Assembly: GCA_030549775.1 (NCBI GenBank)
Contig: CM060177.1
Location: forward strand, 30,656,014-30,720,013
Length of the DNA: 64,000 nt
Direction of reading: 5' to 3'
From: Tamarix chinensis
Lineage: Eukaryota > Streptophyta > Magnoliopsida > Caryophyllales > Tamaricaceae
Below the pieces are notes generated by a model. It was not told where the DNA came from. It worked only from the letters and a program-made list of their open reading frames with translations, and searched no databases. The position numbers and the translations under genes are program-made. Shown here one piece after another: positions 23,209 to 36,049 of the stretch; positions within the stretch are counted from its first letter, which is position 1, and each line of letters opens with the position of its first letter.

Positions 23209-23510
23209 TAGGGTTATAAATGAACTGAGGCAGCTCATGATTTGCTTGACTTGACTATTTAAAAGATCAATCTAACTTATTTTTTTAGTTAAATGAGTAA
23301 AACCCAAACCTCAATTGTAGTCTTGTTTATTAAATGAGGTAAGACCGAGTCCTAAAAAGTTTAGCTCGACTCATTTATAACTTAGGCTCATGGTTTTGGC
23401 TCAGCTCAACTCGTTTAAAATTTAGTTTGACTCATTCATTTAGTTAAACGAGCCAAGCTTGAACCAAAACCTAGGGATATTCAACTCAGCACAGTTTATT
23501 TACAACCCTA
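23209..23510. mobile_element. MITE-like element with about 21-bp terminal inverted repeats
   Basis: The left end TAGGGTTATAAATGAACTG matches the reverse complement of the right end, TAGGGTTGTAAATAAACTG, with few mismatches. The body is rich in AGCTCGACTC / GAGCCAAGCT words, a pattern common in plant hAT-type MITEs. It is 302 bp with no coding capacity. No clear target duplication was found, since both flanks are other repeats. Confidence 0.65.
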
Positions 23511-23513
23511 ATT

Positions 23514-23800
23514 TGTAACACCCCCAAATTTACACATTTTTTTTTAAATAAGACCTTTAAATTTAAAATCTGTAAATTCTAGGGATGCTACCACCACACT
23601 TAGTAACAGACCGGTTCACTTGTACCATTTCAGTACCAAGTGCTAAGGTTGAGAAAAACATTTCTATCATCACACATTAATACGTAAATTAAAGTTCGCA
23701 AATTGATAATCAAAGTACGAATAAATTTTGCATAATTTGAAATACTAGAGATAGTTTTTCAGAGAAAAAAAATAACTACAATAATAAAATTGTTTCTTCA
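23514..23800 (-). mobile_element. 3'-terminal fragment of the large-LTR family, minus orientation
   Basis: Starts TGTAACACCCCC, the complement of the family 3' tip. It then shows the same order as the 41231 copy: a CTACC...CACACTTAGTA hairpin arm, AGACCGGTTCAC, and a CAAGTGCTAAGG right arm (23597-23642). Only about 290 bp remain before the copia relic. The hairpin stem has two mismatches here. Confidence 0.75.
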
Positions 23801-24665
23801 AAAGTGCATCCAGACGTAGTGTGTGCTGGTTTTCAATATGGTAAATCACATCGTCTCCCTTTTCGAAAGTCTATGAATCATGCTTCTACGGTGTTTCAGC
23901 TTGTGCACTCTGATTTTATGGGACCAACCAGAACTCCAAGTTTTAGTGGCTTCTACTATATGATGGTTATTATGGATGATTACTCCTTCTACAGTTGGGT
24001 ATATTTTTTGGTAACCAAGAGTGGAGCTCTCACCCACTTTAAGCAATTTAAGATGATGGTAGAAAGGGAGTTTGGGTCTGTCATAATATGTTTGCATACC
24101 AATAATGGTGGTGAATTTTTATCTCATGAATTTTCAAAATTCTGTGAGGAGAATGGTATTCATCATTAGATAACATATCCATATACCCACAACAGAATGG
24201 GGTAGCTGAGCGCAAGCTGGCATACCTTACAATAGTGACTTTATCTTGGCTACAAGATAACAATCTTCCTAGGGAACTATAGGTAGTAGCTATGCAATGT
24301 GCTTGTCATGTAACTAATTGATTACCTCCATGGCCAAGTACCTCAAAATCTCCCTTTGAGATGCTTTATGACATTAAACCTGATGTGAGTTATTTCAAAA
24401 ATTTTGGTTCACCTTGCTATGTTCATATTCCTAAGCATGATCTTACTAAGCTTAACCCAAAAGTTAGAAAATGTGTGTTTGTTGGATATGATGCTCATAT
24501 GAAAGGCTGGAAGTGTTTGGATCTTGTCACGAAGAAGATTGTTGATTCTTGTGATGTGGTTTTTGATGAGATTTCTACCTTATATCCTACTTCTACACAT
24601 GGAGAAAACTCAGAAGTTATCTCTCTTATTGGCTCTGATACCAAATTCATTCATTTTAAGAAATA
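23801..24665 (+). pseudogene. Ty1/copia integrase fragment
   Basis: The translation follows the copia pre-integrase and integrase region. HPDVVCAGFQYGKSHRLPF is the end of the zinc-finger part. VHSDFMGPT carries the first catalytic Asp, MDDYSFYSWVYFL follows, and TNNGGEFLSHEF carries the second Asp position changed to Asn. After a stop and frameshift near 24168, QQNGVAERK carries the catalytic Glu, followed by the C-terminal FKNFGSPCYVHIP...VRKCVFVGYD...KCLDLVTKK. No gag, RT or LTR is attached. It lies directly upstream of the RAPTOR pseudogene. Confidence 0.85.
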
Positions 24666-26892
24666 AAAAGTCTCCTTCCTCGCCTTAAAATTATCCTCTA
24701 TTTTGTTATACCAAGGGCATTCTATTCCGACAAAGTATTATAAATCTGTCACTTCATTTCTCTTACATTTCCATATAGTAATTACATTCTTGTTACACGC
24801 CCTAATTTACTACAAGAAGACATATGAAATTTACAATCGTGAATCCCGATTAATTGTTATGTATTGCTCCATCATTGTGGGGGTTTAATGGTATCTAGGT
24901 TTTCTCATCTTTATTATGTTGTTCTAGTATCAAAACACTTGAATTATCATGGTGAAGATGGAGAATCATTTACGAGGAACACAATGGCCTCTATGTTTAG
25001 GGACGCAACCACTATAACAACTGCATTTAATAGTATGGTTTTTTTGCCGTAGACTGCAGTTTTGTATGAACTCTGGCATTAGGAATTTGAAACTGGCATT
25101 CCCGTTCGGTTTGCTAAAGATGGGTTGGTTCCAAAATGGCGACCTAGTAATCGCGTAAGCTTTCTAAGCTCTTGAAATCATAGTGTACCTTCAAACAATG
25201 TGAGGAATGACATGGAACAATGATGAAAAATACAATAAATAAATAAATAAAATAAAATTCCATATCACAACTTTTAGGACTGTTTTTGTTAACAACTAAA
25301 TTTTTTGTCTGCCACTCAATAGAATTTTTCTTTAAAACTATGCTAATATATTTATTTGGACCTTTGCAATTCTGTCAGTTTATGTGTAAGAGAATTTATG
25401 TTCAATTAATGCTCATTGAATCTGCAGATGTGTCCTTCCTCCATTTTGTTTTCTTATTTTAATTTTTTCTTTTCCCTTGAACGCTATATAAAGTTAAACA
25501 ATTCTTAAGCTCGTTATTTCTTTCTAACTTAACTTAATTCCTTCTATAGCCCAAAACTGGAGTGATAGCTCTTATCTTATGTTTAAATATTAGTGTTGAG
25601 CCTCCTGATGTTGCTAAGATATCTCCATGTGCTAGGATGGAGTGTTGGATAATTATGATTACCTTTTACTGCACAATTGCTTGTGACGAAATAGATTTGA
25701 TGTTATTCATCGAATTTCACATTATCTGAGTACACTTCTTGATGTCAATTCTCTCTCCATTCTAGAATAAGAGTTGGATTAAATGGTTTGTTTCTCATTT
25801 TATTGTGATTTGTGTTAATACTTTGGCATTTTGTGTTTAGTATTTATAAGGAGTTCACAAATTCGCACTCAATTTGTTGCTTCAATGGTTCCACAGGTCA
25901 TCATTATGTTATATCTATCTATGTCTCTTTTGTGTTGTGCATTGATCATATAATAGTAGTTTTGTTAGGATTCCAACCAGTTATACACCTATATGTCTAT
26001 AGTTTTTATTTTTCCCTTAAACAAAATTCTGATGCTATCTTTTCCCTTTTAGGAAGGAAAGGGGGTCTGATCATCCTTGTGGTAATGAGGATTTCCAAGT
26101 TTCAACTACCAGGCTTAGGGAAACTTTACAACTAGTACATGATTTTTACAATTTTTTGTTAAATTTACGTTCTTTTTATTTTTCTTGACATATTTACTCT
26201 ATCCTTTTCTTGTTACTTTAGATCAATTCTCTATAAGACCCAGAAGGTAATTGATGTAATTGGAAAATCCCTTAGTTTACAAAATGAAACACGGCAACCT
26301 AAGGTTAGAAACTTAAAATCTAGCTTCTACTTTTGTTTCATTGTGTCAAGAGGAATATAAATAATCAATTAATGCTTCAATATGAAATTTCTAGCTCTAC
26401 AAAATTGTTTCTTCCTCCTCCCTGTTATTCTTCATAAATTAACTTCTAATATATTGGTAGGCTCCTTATATGCATCTACATGACCCCTAGTGCTAATGAC
26501 GTGCAAAAATTTTGTAATACCTGCCTCCGATTTGTGAAATCGGATAGAGTTCTATTTCACTACAATGGACATGGTCTACCGACTCAACTTCCAATGGTGA
26601 ACTTTAGGTCTTCAATAAAGTAAGTTTAAGTCTATCAGCTTCTAACATTTTGTTTCTTTAATAGATGTATCATGTACATATAATTACAGGTCCTAATTTT
26701 TAGCACTATATTCCAGTTTAGGCCTTCAATATATGTTTTTGACTGCTCTTCGTCATGAATCATAGTCAATACATTCATTGAGCTACCTAGAGTTAGCTAC
26801 ATGCTATTTAAGTTCCATATCTAGAAAATTCCTTCAAAATGATAATGTTTAATTTTGATAGCTTTAGGATGCACGCTCATCCTCTAGATCCC

Positions 26893-28479
26893 TGATGCAC
26901 TGTCACATATACAACAAATTTATTAAATAAATCCTAACTTCCAAATACTTAGTATATGGCAAGAAGGAGTCAAACCCACAAGGAAGGACGGTTTAATCAC
27001 TAATTTTGCAATTGATGTTATAATCCCATTTATACAATTTCATTGATTCTAATACTAAATCTAATTATACTAAGTTTTAATCACTATTTGACAAATAGGG
27101 GAGGAATGAATTGATGATGGAATCAGAATGTCAAATATTCAAGTAAGAAGAATGATTCTACACGATTTAATGTTGACCTTTGGAAATTCATATTAACACA
27201 TTCCTTTGCTTTCTCTCAACCTTAATAAATTGAATATGCTCTCAATTTATTTCCTAACCATTTAATAACCTAGATTAAGAACGCTAGATTCAATTAATGG
27301 CAGCATTATGAAGGGAAAGCAGCCAACTACAATCATAACCACATAAGCTCGGATTATGCAATTGCATGAATTAATGGATAAGATTAACAATTAATCATCT
27401 TGCTACTTTAGACAAATTAATTAACAATTACGGATTAATTGCATTGCCTTAGCAAAGATCAAGTTCTAAACTAAATAGGTGATCAATCTAATTAGTTTGA
27501 AATCTTAATCTATGATACGAAATCATTCAATTCGATACATTAATTCAAGTAAATTTCATCTAGAATCAAACATTCAAAATATTCTATTGTATTTGAGACA
27601 TAATTCTATCCTCAAATCATCCTACCCTGTTCGATTTACTCTAACATCTGCATATTTAAAAATCACACTATTACATATAAATATTAAAAATTAATGCTGA
27701 CACCACATTCACAAAATCCACTAGTAGTACAATAAGATAACAATATAACAAACAAAAGTATAATTGCAGATAATCTACTTATATTAAACAAAAATGAAGA
27801 GACTAAAATTCATAAAGGAATAGAGAAGACTTATCAATTGAAGTGCAGATTGTCAATTGATCACTAGAATTCAAGAAGATCAAAAAGTTAGAATTGTACA
27901 TTACATGTATATTATAAGGGAATAGAGGAAGAGAATTCATTCCAAAATTGTTTCGATCTATGGTAAAAAACCCTCGAACCCTATTTTGATAGAGGATATA
28001 TCAGAAAAAGGTCGCGCAAACAGTTATAATTTTTTAATGGAAATAAGGTCTGTGTTTTGGAAACATGGGACCTCCATGTTTTCTTCCAACTGCACTGCCA
28101 ACAGATAGATTTTAAATCAATGCTCGATATATTTAACACGGCCCGTGTTTATGAAACACGGGGGTACTGTGTTTATGAAACACGGGGGTACCGTGTTTTC
28201 GGTTCTTCCACTATTTTCCTTTTGTAATTTCACCATAGCTTCTCTTAGTGTATTTGCTTCCTTTCCAACTTTGCTCCCCTTGATTCAGTATTTCTTGATG
28301 TGTTCTTCACTTGATTTCTTCTTTTCATTAATTTCTCCTTGAATTTCTTCAATTTTTTTTCTTTCCTGTAAAATATATTCAAATGAGGAAAACTCGACGA
28401 AAAGATTAAATCTTATAAAATTAATGAGGGATAAATGACATTTTTAAGCATGAAAATAATCTATAAATCTCATCTATCA
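26893..28479. mobile_element. Solo LTR-like insertion in an exon of the RAPTOR pseudogene
   Basis: A 1587-bp unit begins TGATGCACTG and ends CATCTATCA, flanked by ATCCC (26888-26892) and ATCCT (28480-28484), a 5-bp duplication with one change. The RAPTOR exon reading stops just left of it and resumes just right of it at [11 protein letters not shown]. No protein domain is present. The right part holds a perfect hairpin, CCCGTGTTT-ATG-AAACACGGG, inside a 23-bp direct repeat. Confidence 0.75.
28142..28200. repeat. Hairpin and 23-bp direct repeat inside the solo LTR
   Basis: The exact inverted repeat CCCGTGTTT/AAACACGGG (28142-28150 and 28154-28162) overlaps two copies of GTGTTTATGAAACACGGGGG spaced 23 bp apart. 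Simple local duplication within a transposon. Confidence 0.85.
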
Positions 28480-28606
28480 ATCCTCAAGGGATTGCATTCT
28501 TCTTGCAGCATGTGAAGCACATGAGACTCTTCTACAAAGTGCAGAATTGCCTGATGATGTTTTTACTTCCTGTCTCACTACACCTATCCAGATGGCATTG
28601 GGATGG

Positions 28607-29778
28607 CAAGAGTTCTTTTTGCCTATCTTTTCTTTCTATCCATGATATATATTGCCCTTCGTTTGAGTGTTACTATGGTTGTATCACTATTTGGAGAAAT
28701 GCTTTCGAACATTTTGTTTGGTGTTTTTAGCAATACTAAAAAGCCTAGTAATGGAAATTTTCCTATGAATTCCTATGGTGAAGATTTGAACACTACTCGA
28801 TCAGTGTTTCCAACATTTAGATGTAGCATGAATCCCTGTCCATGCTAAGCTTTGAAATTTTAATTGAGGTATGCTTTTGCTAGGATGTACATAGTTTGGT
28901 TCTGTTCAGTTTTGGGCTCAAACTAATCCAAATCATAAAACTATAGTTTGGAAAAACCTCAAACCAAGCCTAACCAGTTTTTCACATTCTAGAAACAAAA
29001 CCTAACAATTGTGGTTTATGCACACTAAACTTCAAAAACCATTATATTACTTGTCTTATGCTAGAAAAATCACATTTTTATAATTGAGAATAATTTTATG
29101 ATGTGCCTTTAAATTATAGCCAACCAAAAATACTAAGTTTCGATAATTGAGTATAACTTTTAAAAGAAGACAAATGTATATAGAAATTGAGTATGTGATA
29201 ACATGACAAGAAAGGAAAAAGTAGGGTTACAATTTATAATTAACCACTTCTGAGTTTCAAGTTGTTCTAAAAAAATTATTAAAATTATTAATATCATATA
29301 TATAGTTCATCACCAAATTTTAATTTCCAAATCTATAACCAAACTATTTCATAAACACTAAAACAAACCAAAAATTTTCAAACCATAAACCAAATCAAAC
29401 TATAAAATTATGGTTTGATTTCATTTGATTTATGGTTTGGGCAATATTATGAATACTCTAAGTGTAGTATTTGATAAGAGAGCTTGTAGCATTGATTTCC
29501 TTAGTCATCTAAGGTCTCTAGACTGACATTTTCTTTGGAAAATATGAGCCACGCTAAGATATTTAGGTGTTACCCTTAGTGGTATAAGATATCACCAATA
29601 AGCTTATGGTTTAATATTGTTAGATTAATTTTTTCAATATCAAGAAAATGTGATATTTCTTTTCTAAAGGAAGTTAATAGTATGGATTTCTTTGTGGCAG
29701 TGCCCAATATATCTACTGATACCCCAGTGAAGGATCCTTTCTCTTTTATCTCTTATGATGCAAATGGAGCCTTGAGAA

Positions 29779-29818
<40 letters not shown>

Positions 29819-30400
29819 TCATTTAAGATTGTGATACTTATGCCATCTCATTTCTTTCATCTACTTTAGATGAAGAACATTTAACATGTGTCACATATGG
29901 ATGTTTTTTTGGGCCACACATGAAAGGAGATTGATGAAAATGTAACAAGAAGGTGAATTTGGAGGGAATATTGAGGGAGAATAATAATTATAGATGATAC
30001 ACAAAAATTGAGGGACATTAATGAGGAGAATCAAAACACTAATTTGCATAGCTTGATTCATCGACCGTAGACCAATAGTCGAAGGCATAAGCTTGTTATT
30101 TATAATTAGTTATAGGTTTGATAGGTAATCTATCAATCTAATGCTCCCTCCCTCCTCCCATGATGTTTTCTTATTTTTTTTTTTTTTTTGTTATCTCAAA
30201 ATATTTTCTTGCTTTCTATTTTTTACACAATAAATTACTTTATTTACCTTTTATGCCCTAATAATCATAACTTAGATGTCTTTTTATGTGAATAAGAAAT
30301 TTATTTCCACCTTGCAATAAATGGGAGCTAAACAAGTTAAGGGTTCCAATAAAAGTTAATGAGGGGTGATATTTCCCTATTAATGGTACCATTACTGTTT
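28607..30400. other. Intron-like part of the RAPTOR pseudogene with decayed repeats
   Basis: No RAPTOR exon is recognised here. It contains an AT-rich stretch rich in AAACCAAAC/GTTTGG words (28880-29450) with an imperfect foldback at 29380-29440, a TA run at about 29783-29813 and a T run at 30174. An 81-codon hydrophobic open frame at 28603-28848 has no recognisable relatives. Confidence 0.5.
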
Positions 30401-30655
30401 TGGTTACCAAACATTACAAAATGTCAGTCGTCGTAATTTTTTTCCTATCTTAGTCAATGAAGTTTAAATTTTTCATATTTGATCATTGTACTTTTAAAAA
30501 TTATCTTATTTTAGTCACCCTAGTTGTGATTAAAATAGGAAAAACTTTTAAAGTACAATGACCAAAATAAGATAAATTTTAACTTCAATGACTAACTTAG
30601 GAAGAAAAAGAAGTGCAGTCACCGACGTAGGACAACTGTAAAAGTTGGGCAACCA
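30401..30655. mobile_element. Foldback MITE, full-length inverted repeat
   Basis: The left half (from TGGTTACCAAACATTAC) and the reverse complement of the right half (from TGGTTGCCCAACTTTTAC) align along their whole length with scattered differences. They share CCTA...TTAGTCA.TGAAGTT, TCATTGTACTTT and TTAGTCAC-type words. The element is 255 bp with arms over 100 bp. It lies in a RAPTOR-pseudogene intron. A transcript through it would form one long hairpin. Confidence 0.75.
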
Positions 30656-31093
30656 ATTTAATATTTGACTCCCTATAATGGGGTCAATTAAAATTAGAGA
30701 ATGACATAATTGTTGCTTTACTTTTCTTGGCTAATTTTTTAATATGCTTGATTTTTCTAACTCATGCAAACATTTCTGGGAAAAGGGGATTGTTAAATAG
30801 TTATAAATAGTTAGGACCTCAGCCTCACTACCCTCCTTTCCTCTATCATTGTGATATTTTATCATACCTACTATGATTTATATTTCCGAGCTAAAGAAGT
30901 TAAATGTTATTAGTAGAGCTAAGCTTTCTAGGTATGAATCATTTCAATCAGTTAGCTTCTTTGGTTCATTTGATATCTGAACAGTTTTCAAATTATTATT
31001 GCAACATAATGACCTAGTTAATCAGTTTCTTCCGACAATTAGTTTGTATTTCAAAAATTCTATCCTATTATTTACCTTCTCTTGTGAGTTAGC

Positions 31094-31475
31094 TGGTAAG
31101 CTCAAAGAGGGATTAATGGGAAAATGGTTTTAATTTTACTTATGTAATCAAACAATCTAGACTATCTGAGGGCCTAGTACCTCTAATTTCCAACTCTGCT
31201 CCCCCTCCCAATTGTGTAAGCTCATATATATATAGTGACCCTTTCCCCCTTAATACACGTAACTAACTATAATAAAAAAAAAACTAAAATAAAATGGAGG
31301 TAATATAATATTTCCCCTTAATAGACTCCACAACTCAACTAACCAAATGGCAGTAACAGAATGGGAAGATGTGGAGCTCAGCCCCCTACTTCTCCCCATG
31401 TGCCTATCGACTTCTTATCTCCCTTAATCATTTTTCTTCCTCCTAGCATACATATATTTTATGAGGGATATATCA
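31094..31475 (-). repeat. 3' LTR of the minus-strand Ty3/gypsy element
   Basis: Matches 36050-36430 over its whole length with about one difference every 10-15 bases. Shared landmarks include ATATATATATAGTG and ATGGCAGTAA.AGAATGGG. Next to it lies the purine tract (on the element strand). Confidence 0.85.
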
Positions 31476-31559
31476 ATACTCCCCTCCCAAAGTTTCACCT
31501 TGTCATCAAGGTAGAATTCAAGGAACTACTTATTGAGATTATCAAATCCTTCCTAAGAA

Positions 31560-34500
31560 GATTCGAAGGAAGGTAACCCTTGCCACTGAATCAAAACCTC
31601 CAAATATCCCTTAGAGTTATGTCGTAGTCCTTGGATTGCCTTTGGCTAGACCCTCCACTCTAAATCTTCGGTGAGAATTTAAGGAATAGGCTGGGCTTGA
31701 TGGCCTACCCCTAAAGCCCACTTCACCATGGAGACATGAAAGATTGGGTGGATTGTGCTGGAAGCTGGTAGATCTAGGCAATAAGCCACATTTTCCACTC
31801 GTGATTTCACCTGATAAGGCCCAAAATACCTCAGAGATAGTTTCTCATTTTCACGTTTGGCCAGAGACTTCTGCCTATAAGGCCTAAGCTTCATATACAA
31901 CCATTCCCCCACTGCCAACTCTATGTCTCGCCTCCTTCTATCTATTGCCACCTTCATCCTTTGCTGAGAATTTTCTAAGTGGCTCCTAAATTCCTCTAAA
32001 ATTAGATCCATTGCCTTTAATTCCTCATCTACAGCTGCCACTAAAGCCTCACCCTAATTATATCTAATATGGAATAGTGGTTCTCGATTATATACAATTG
32101 TAAATGGAGTGGTGTGGGTAGTAGTATAATATGAAATATTGTACCAATATTCTGCCCATGGTATCCATGTTACCCACTATTTTGGTTTCTCCCCAGCAAA
32201 ACACTTGAGATATGACTTTATTATTCTATTCATCACCTCTAATTGCTCGTCCATTTGAGGATGGTAGGTTGAACTCTTCTTCAAGGTTGTGCCCTGTAAT
32301 CTAAAAAATTCTTCTTAGAAGTTGTTAATGAAAACCTTGTCTTTATTATATACAATTGATCGAGGCATCCTATAGAAATGAACCACTTCTTGTATAAAGA
32401 TGGTGGCAATGGTAGGGATTGAGAAGGGATGTCTGATTGGAATGAAATAGCCACATTTACTTAATTGATCCACTACTATTAGTAAGCAGTTGTACCCCTC
32501 CGAATTAGGTAGTCCTTCGATGAATTCCATGGCTATATCTTCCCCAATCCTCTCTGGTATGGGAAGGGGTTGTAATAATCTAATGAGGGAGAGGGTAGAA
32601 GTGTTATTTTTGTTGGCAAACCAGCATTCGGCTACATACTACTAGATTTTCTTTCTCATCCCTGGCCAATAAACTTCCCTTTCTATGTGCCGATATGTTT
32701 TTAGTGCCCCTAAATGTCCCTCTACTTTCCCCCATGAAATTACGCAAGGATCAGTGGAATATATTTGGACCCGGCTGGTAACACTAGCTTACCCTTAAAG
32801 AACAAGTTTTCTTAATGAACACTAAATCCTTCCTTCCCTCCTAGGGCTTTCAGCACTTCCTTATTTAATGGCCCTAAGTAAGGGTCTTTTTCTATCTCCT
32901 CGGACAACCCATCCCACTTTCCTGTCCATGTCACTGCTAGTTTCAACACTGCACTGTCTCCTTCCACCCTAGATAAAGCATCTATTGCTTTGTTTGTGAT
33001 ACCAATGCGGTATTCAATATCAACCTGATAATTCCAAAGTTTAGCAACCCATTTTTGTTGTCCCTTTGCCAGTTTCTTCTACTCTAGGATATATTTCAAG
33101 CTCCTCTTATTTGTTCTAATCAAAAACCTCCTTCCCAAGAGGTAATGCCTCCATTTTTGGACCGAGAGGACTATAGCCATTAATTCTCGCCCATAGACTA
33201 ACTTGAGGTGCGCCCTCGGTCCCAAGACCTGGCTATAGTATGTAATGGGTCATTATTCTTGCATCAAAACAACCCTTATGCCCACCCCAAAGCATTAGTA
33301 TTTATGATGATTCTTGGAGAAATTAGGGAGAGCTAATACTAGTACTAAAGACATGGCTATCTTTAGTGATTGAAAGGCTTGTTGGGCTTGAGGGTTCCAC
33401 CCAAAATTATCCTTCCTGGGTTGGTATGTCAAGGGTGCTACAATTTGACCATATACAATTTGACCATATCCTTGCACAAACTTTTTGTAATACTCTATTA
33501 GCCCTTGAAACCCCCTCAACTCCTTAATGTTTCAGGCAACAAGTCATTCCTTCATTACTCTAACCTCTCCCGAGTCAGCTACCACCCCTTTCTCTTGAAA
33601 TTATGTGTCCCAAATATTCCAACTTGGCCTTACCCCATACATATTTCTTCCCATTTACAAATAACTGATGTTGTCTTAAGATCTCAAAGACCCTTTGTAA
33701 GTGTTGCATGTGCTCACTTTCAGATGAGCTAAATACTAATATGTCATAAAAAAACACCAGCACAAATTTCCTCAGATAAGGCTTGAATACCTGATTCATC
33801 AGAGCCTAGAATGTTATTGGGGTGTTGGTCAATCCAAAAGGCATGACCCAAAACTCATAGTGGCTTCATGAGTACAGAAAGTTGCCTTGTGTATGTCCCT
33901 GGGGTATACCCTGATCAGGGGTAACCAGAATGAAGATCCAACTTAGAGAATCTAACAGTCCCATGGATTTCATAAAGTAATTCTTCAATTACGGATATGA
34001 GGAACTTATTAGGAATGGTAGCCTTATTCAATGCTCTATAATCTACATAAAACCACCAGCCCCCATCTTTCTTCATTACCACTAAAATTGGACTAGAGTC
34101 TTACTAGGCTGTATTATTCCAGCCTCTAACATTTCCCTTACCAGCCTTTCAATCTCATTTTTCTGATTATGTGGATGCTTGTATGGTCGAACACTCACCG
34201 AAGCTGTCCCTAGCTATAAGGTAATTTGATGATCCAATTTCCATATGGGTGGAAGGCTTGTAGGCTTGGCCAGTATATCTGAGTATTCCTCAACCAACCC
34301 CATAATTCCCTCTTAAGCTACTTACCTTACCACTTCTTCCTTTGACACCTCTACCTTACAACACTCCAAGAGGATCTCCTACATTATTTTGGTCAAGATG
34401 CGCTGCATAGTCTTGAGAGAAAATTGGGCATAACACAGGTTGGGTTCCCCTCTTACGCTCACTAGTGTCGACCCCAATGTGAACTTCATTACCAGAGTCT

Positions 34501-36012
34501 TCCAGTTCACCGGCATCATACCCAGCTTCTCTAACCATTACATTCCTAGTATTACCTCAACATTGCCCAAATCTAAGGATAAGAAATCATCCACCACCTC
34601 GACTTCAAGGAGCAACACTTGAACTCCCTTACAGACCCTGTTGGTAGTGATTGAATTCCCCGTTCCCAGCAGAACTCCATAAGAGGCTGTAGGGGATACT
34701 AGTAGCGAGAGTTTAATTACAATCTCCCTGGATATGAAGTTGTGTGTGGCTCCACAGTCCATGAGGACCAGCACCCTTTCTTTTTGAATCTACCTTTGTA
34801 GCTTCATGGTGTGGGGGTACTGATTCTGACCACCACGTTCAATGAGAATTTCACTACCCCTTCGACTTCCTTTGGCTCATCTTCCTTGATCTCTCGCTCC
34901 TTGCCTAGCTCCACTTCATCTCTAGTTTCCACCAGCAATACCTGAAGAGAGCAGCTCCTGCACACATGGCCAGGTGCGAACCTTGTTTCGCATTTGAAGC
35001 ACGGTCCCTTCTTGCATCTTCATTGCATCTCTTCCTCACTTAGGCGTCATGTGGTGACAGGCCTTTTAACTATCTATTTACCACTCATTTTAGCGGGAGC
35101 CACCACATTTGGGCTTTGCCCAATTATTGTGAATCCAGTGGGCCTAATTATGGTGGGAGTTGGTAACGTTTGCATCCTAGGGTTGGGTTGCTAAAAACCC
35201 TGGCTCGATTGCCTCCACCCTATAGTCCACCTCAAGTTGTCAACTGTAATATGATACCACCCTATTTTTGTCTTCCACCATTTGAGCTGCCTCCATGAGC
35301 TCATCTAGTCCCCTTGGTCGCAAAATCCTTACTTCCACTCTAATTTGAGGCTACAATCTATTGAGATATGTACTCTCTAGGACCTCTAGGGACAGGGGAC
35401 CTTGAAGTACTAAAGAGAGTAACTCAAACTGCTCAATATATGTCTCCAACGAATCAATTTGCCTCACTGCCAGGAATCTTGCACAATGATCCTTCATGGC
35501 GCGGCCTAAATCTAGCCTGAAGAGCATCTTTGAAGCTCTACCATGACTCAAAACGCCTACTGTCCATTACATACTGGAACTAGGCCAAACTTTCCTTCTA
35601 TGTCCATGGTCACTGGCTCCAATTTTTCCTTGTCTCCTACTTGATTCATGGCAAAATACAACTCCACTTTGAATACCCAACCATCAGGATCACCTCCATC
35701 AAAGAGCGGAAACTCCAACTGGTGAGGAAGTCTAGCTTCCATTTTGAGTTCCGACAGACCTACTAGCGGTACTGAGATGTGCACAGCCTACATCTCCTTT
35801 TGTTTTCCGGTGTATTTGATAGAAGAGCTGGACACACTAGGTTTGAAATACTAATTTAACCTCCCTGCCAGTTCACCCATCCATTTCTCTATTAACCGAA
35901 TCCTCTCCCCCAATTTCATATTCTCACTCTGCGATTCTCCCCTCTCCCCTACCAATTCCTCCTGCAACTAGGCAAACTTCTCTTCTAACACATCGATCTT
36001 GCTAGGAGCCAT
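31560..36012 (-). pseudogene. Gag-Pol polyprotein pseudogene of the minus-strand Ty3/gypsy element
   Basis: The gag start codon is at 36012, followed by MAPSKIDVLEEKFA, an early stop and a coiled-coil-like region. Capsid part 35784-35351 contains LEFPLFDGGDPDGW. A CCHC-like knuckle CFKCETRFAPGHVC lies near 35000. Protease active site DCGATHNFIS lies at about 34765. The RT runs 34080-33575 with [27 protein letters not shown] and FFYDILVFSS (the usual YDDIL has lost one Asp). RNase H is about 33520-33050. Integrase 32530-32315 carries IVVDQLSKCGYFIP, and the core continues to 32041. A C-terminal chromodomain trace near 31640-31575 reads EVLIQWQGLPSFESS. At least a dozen stops and frameshifts. 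Not functional. Confidence 0.88.
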
Positions 36013-36049
36013 GGGTTGGTTTGGAATCGAAGAGAGCTCTGATATTAGT

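Noticed and set aside
28603..28848. 81-codon hydrophobic frame
   Set aside because: It overlaps the end of a RAPTOR pseudogene exon in another frame and continues into the intron. No family resemblance.
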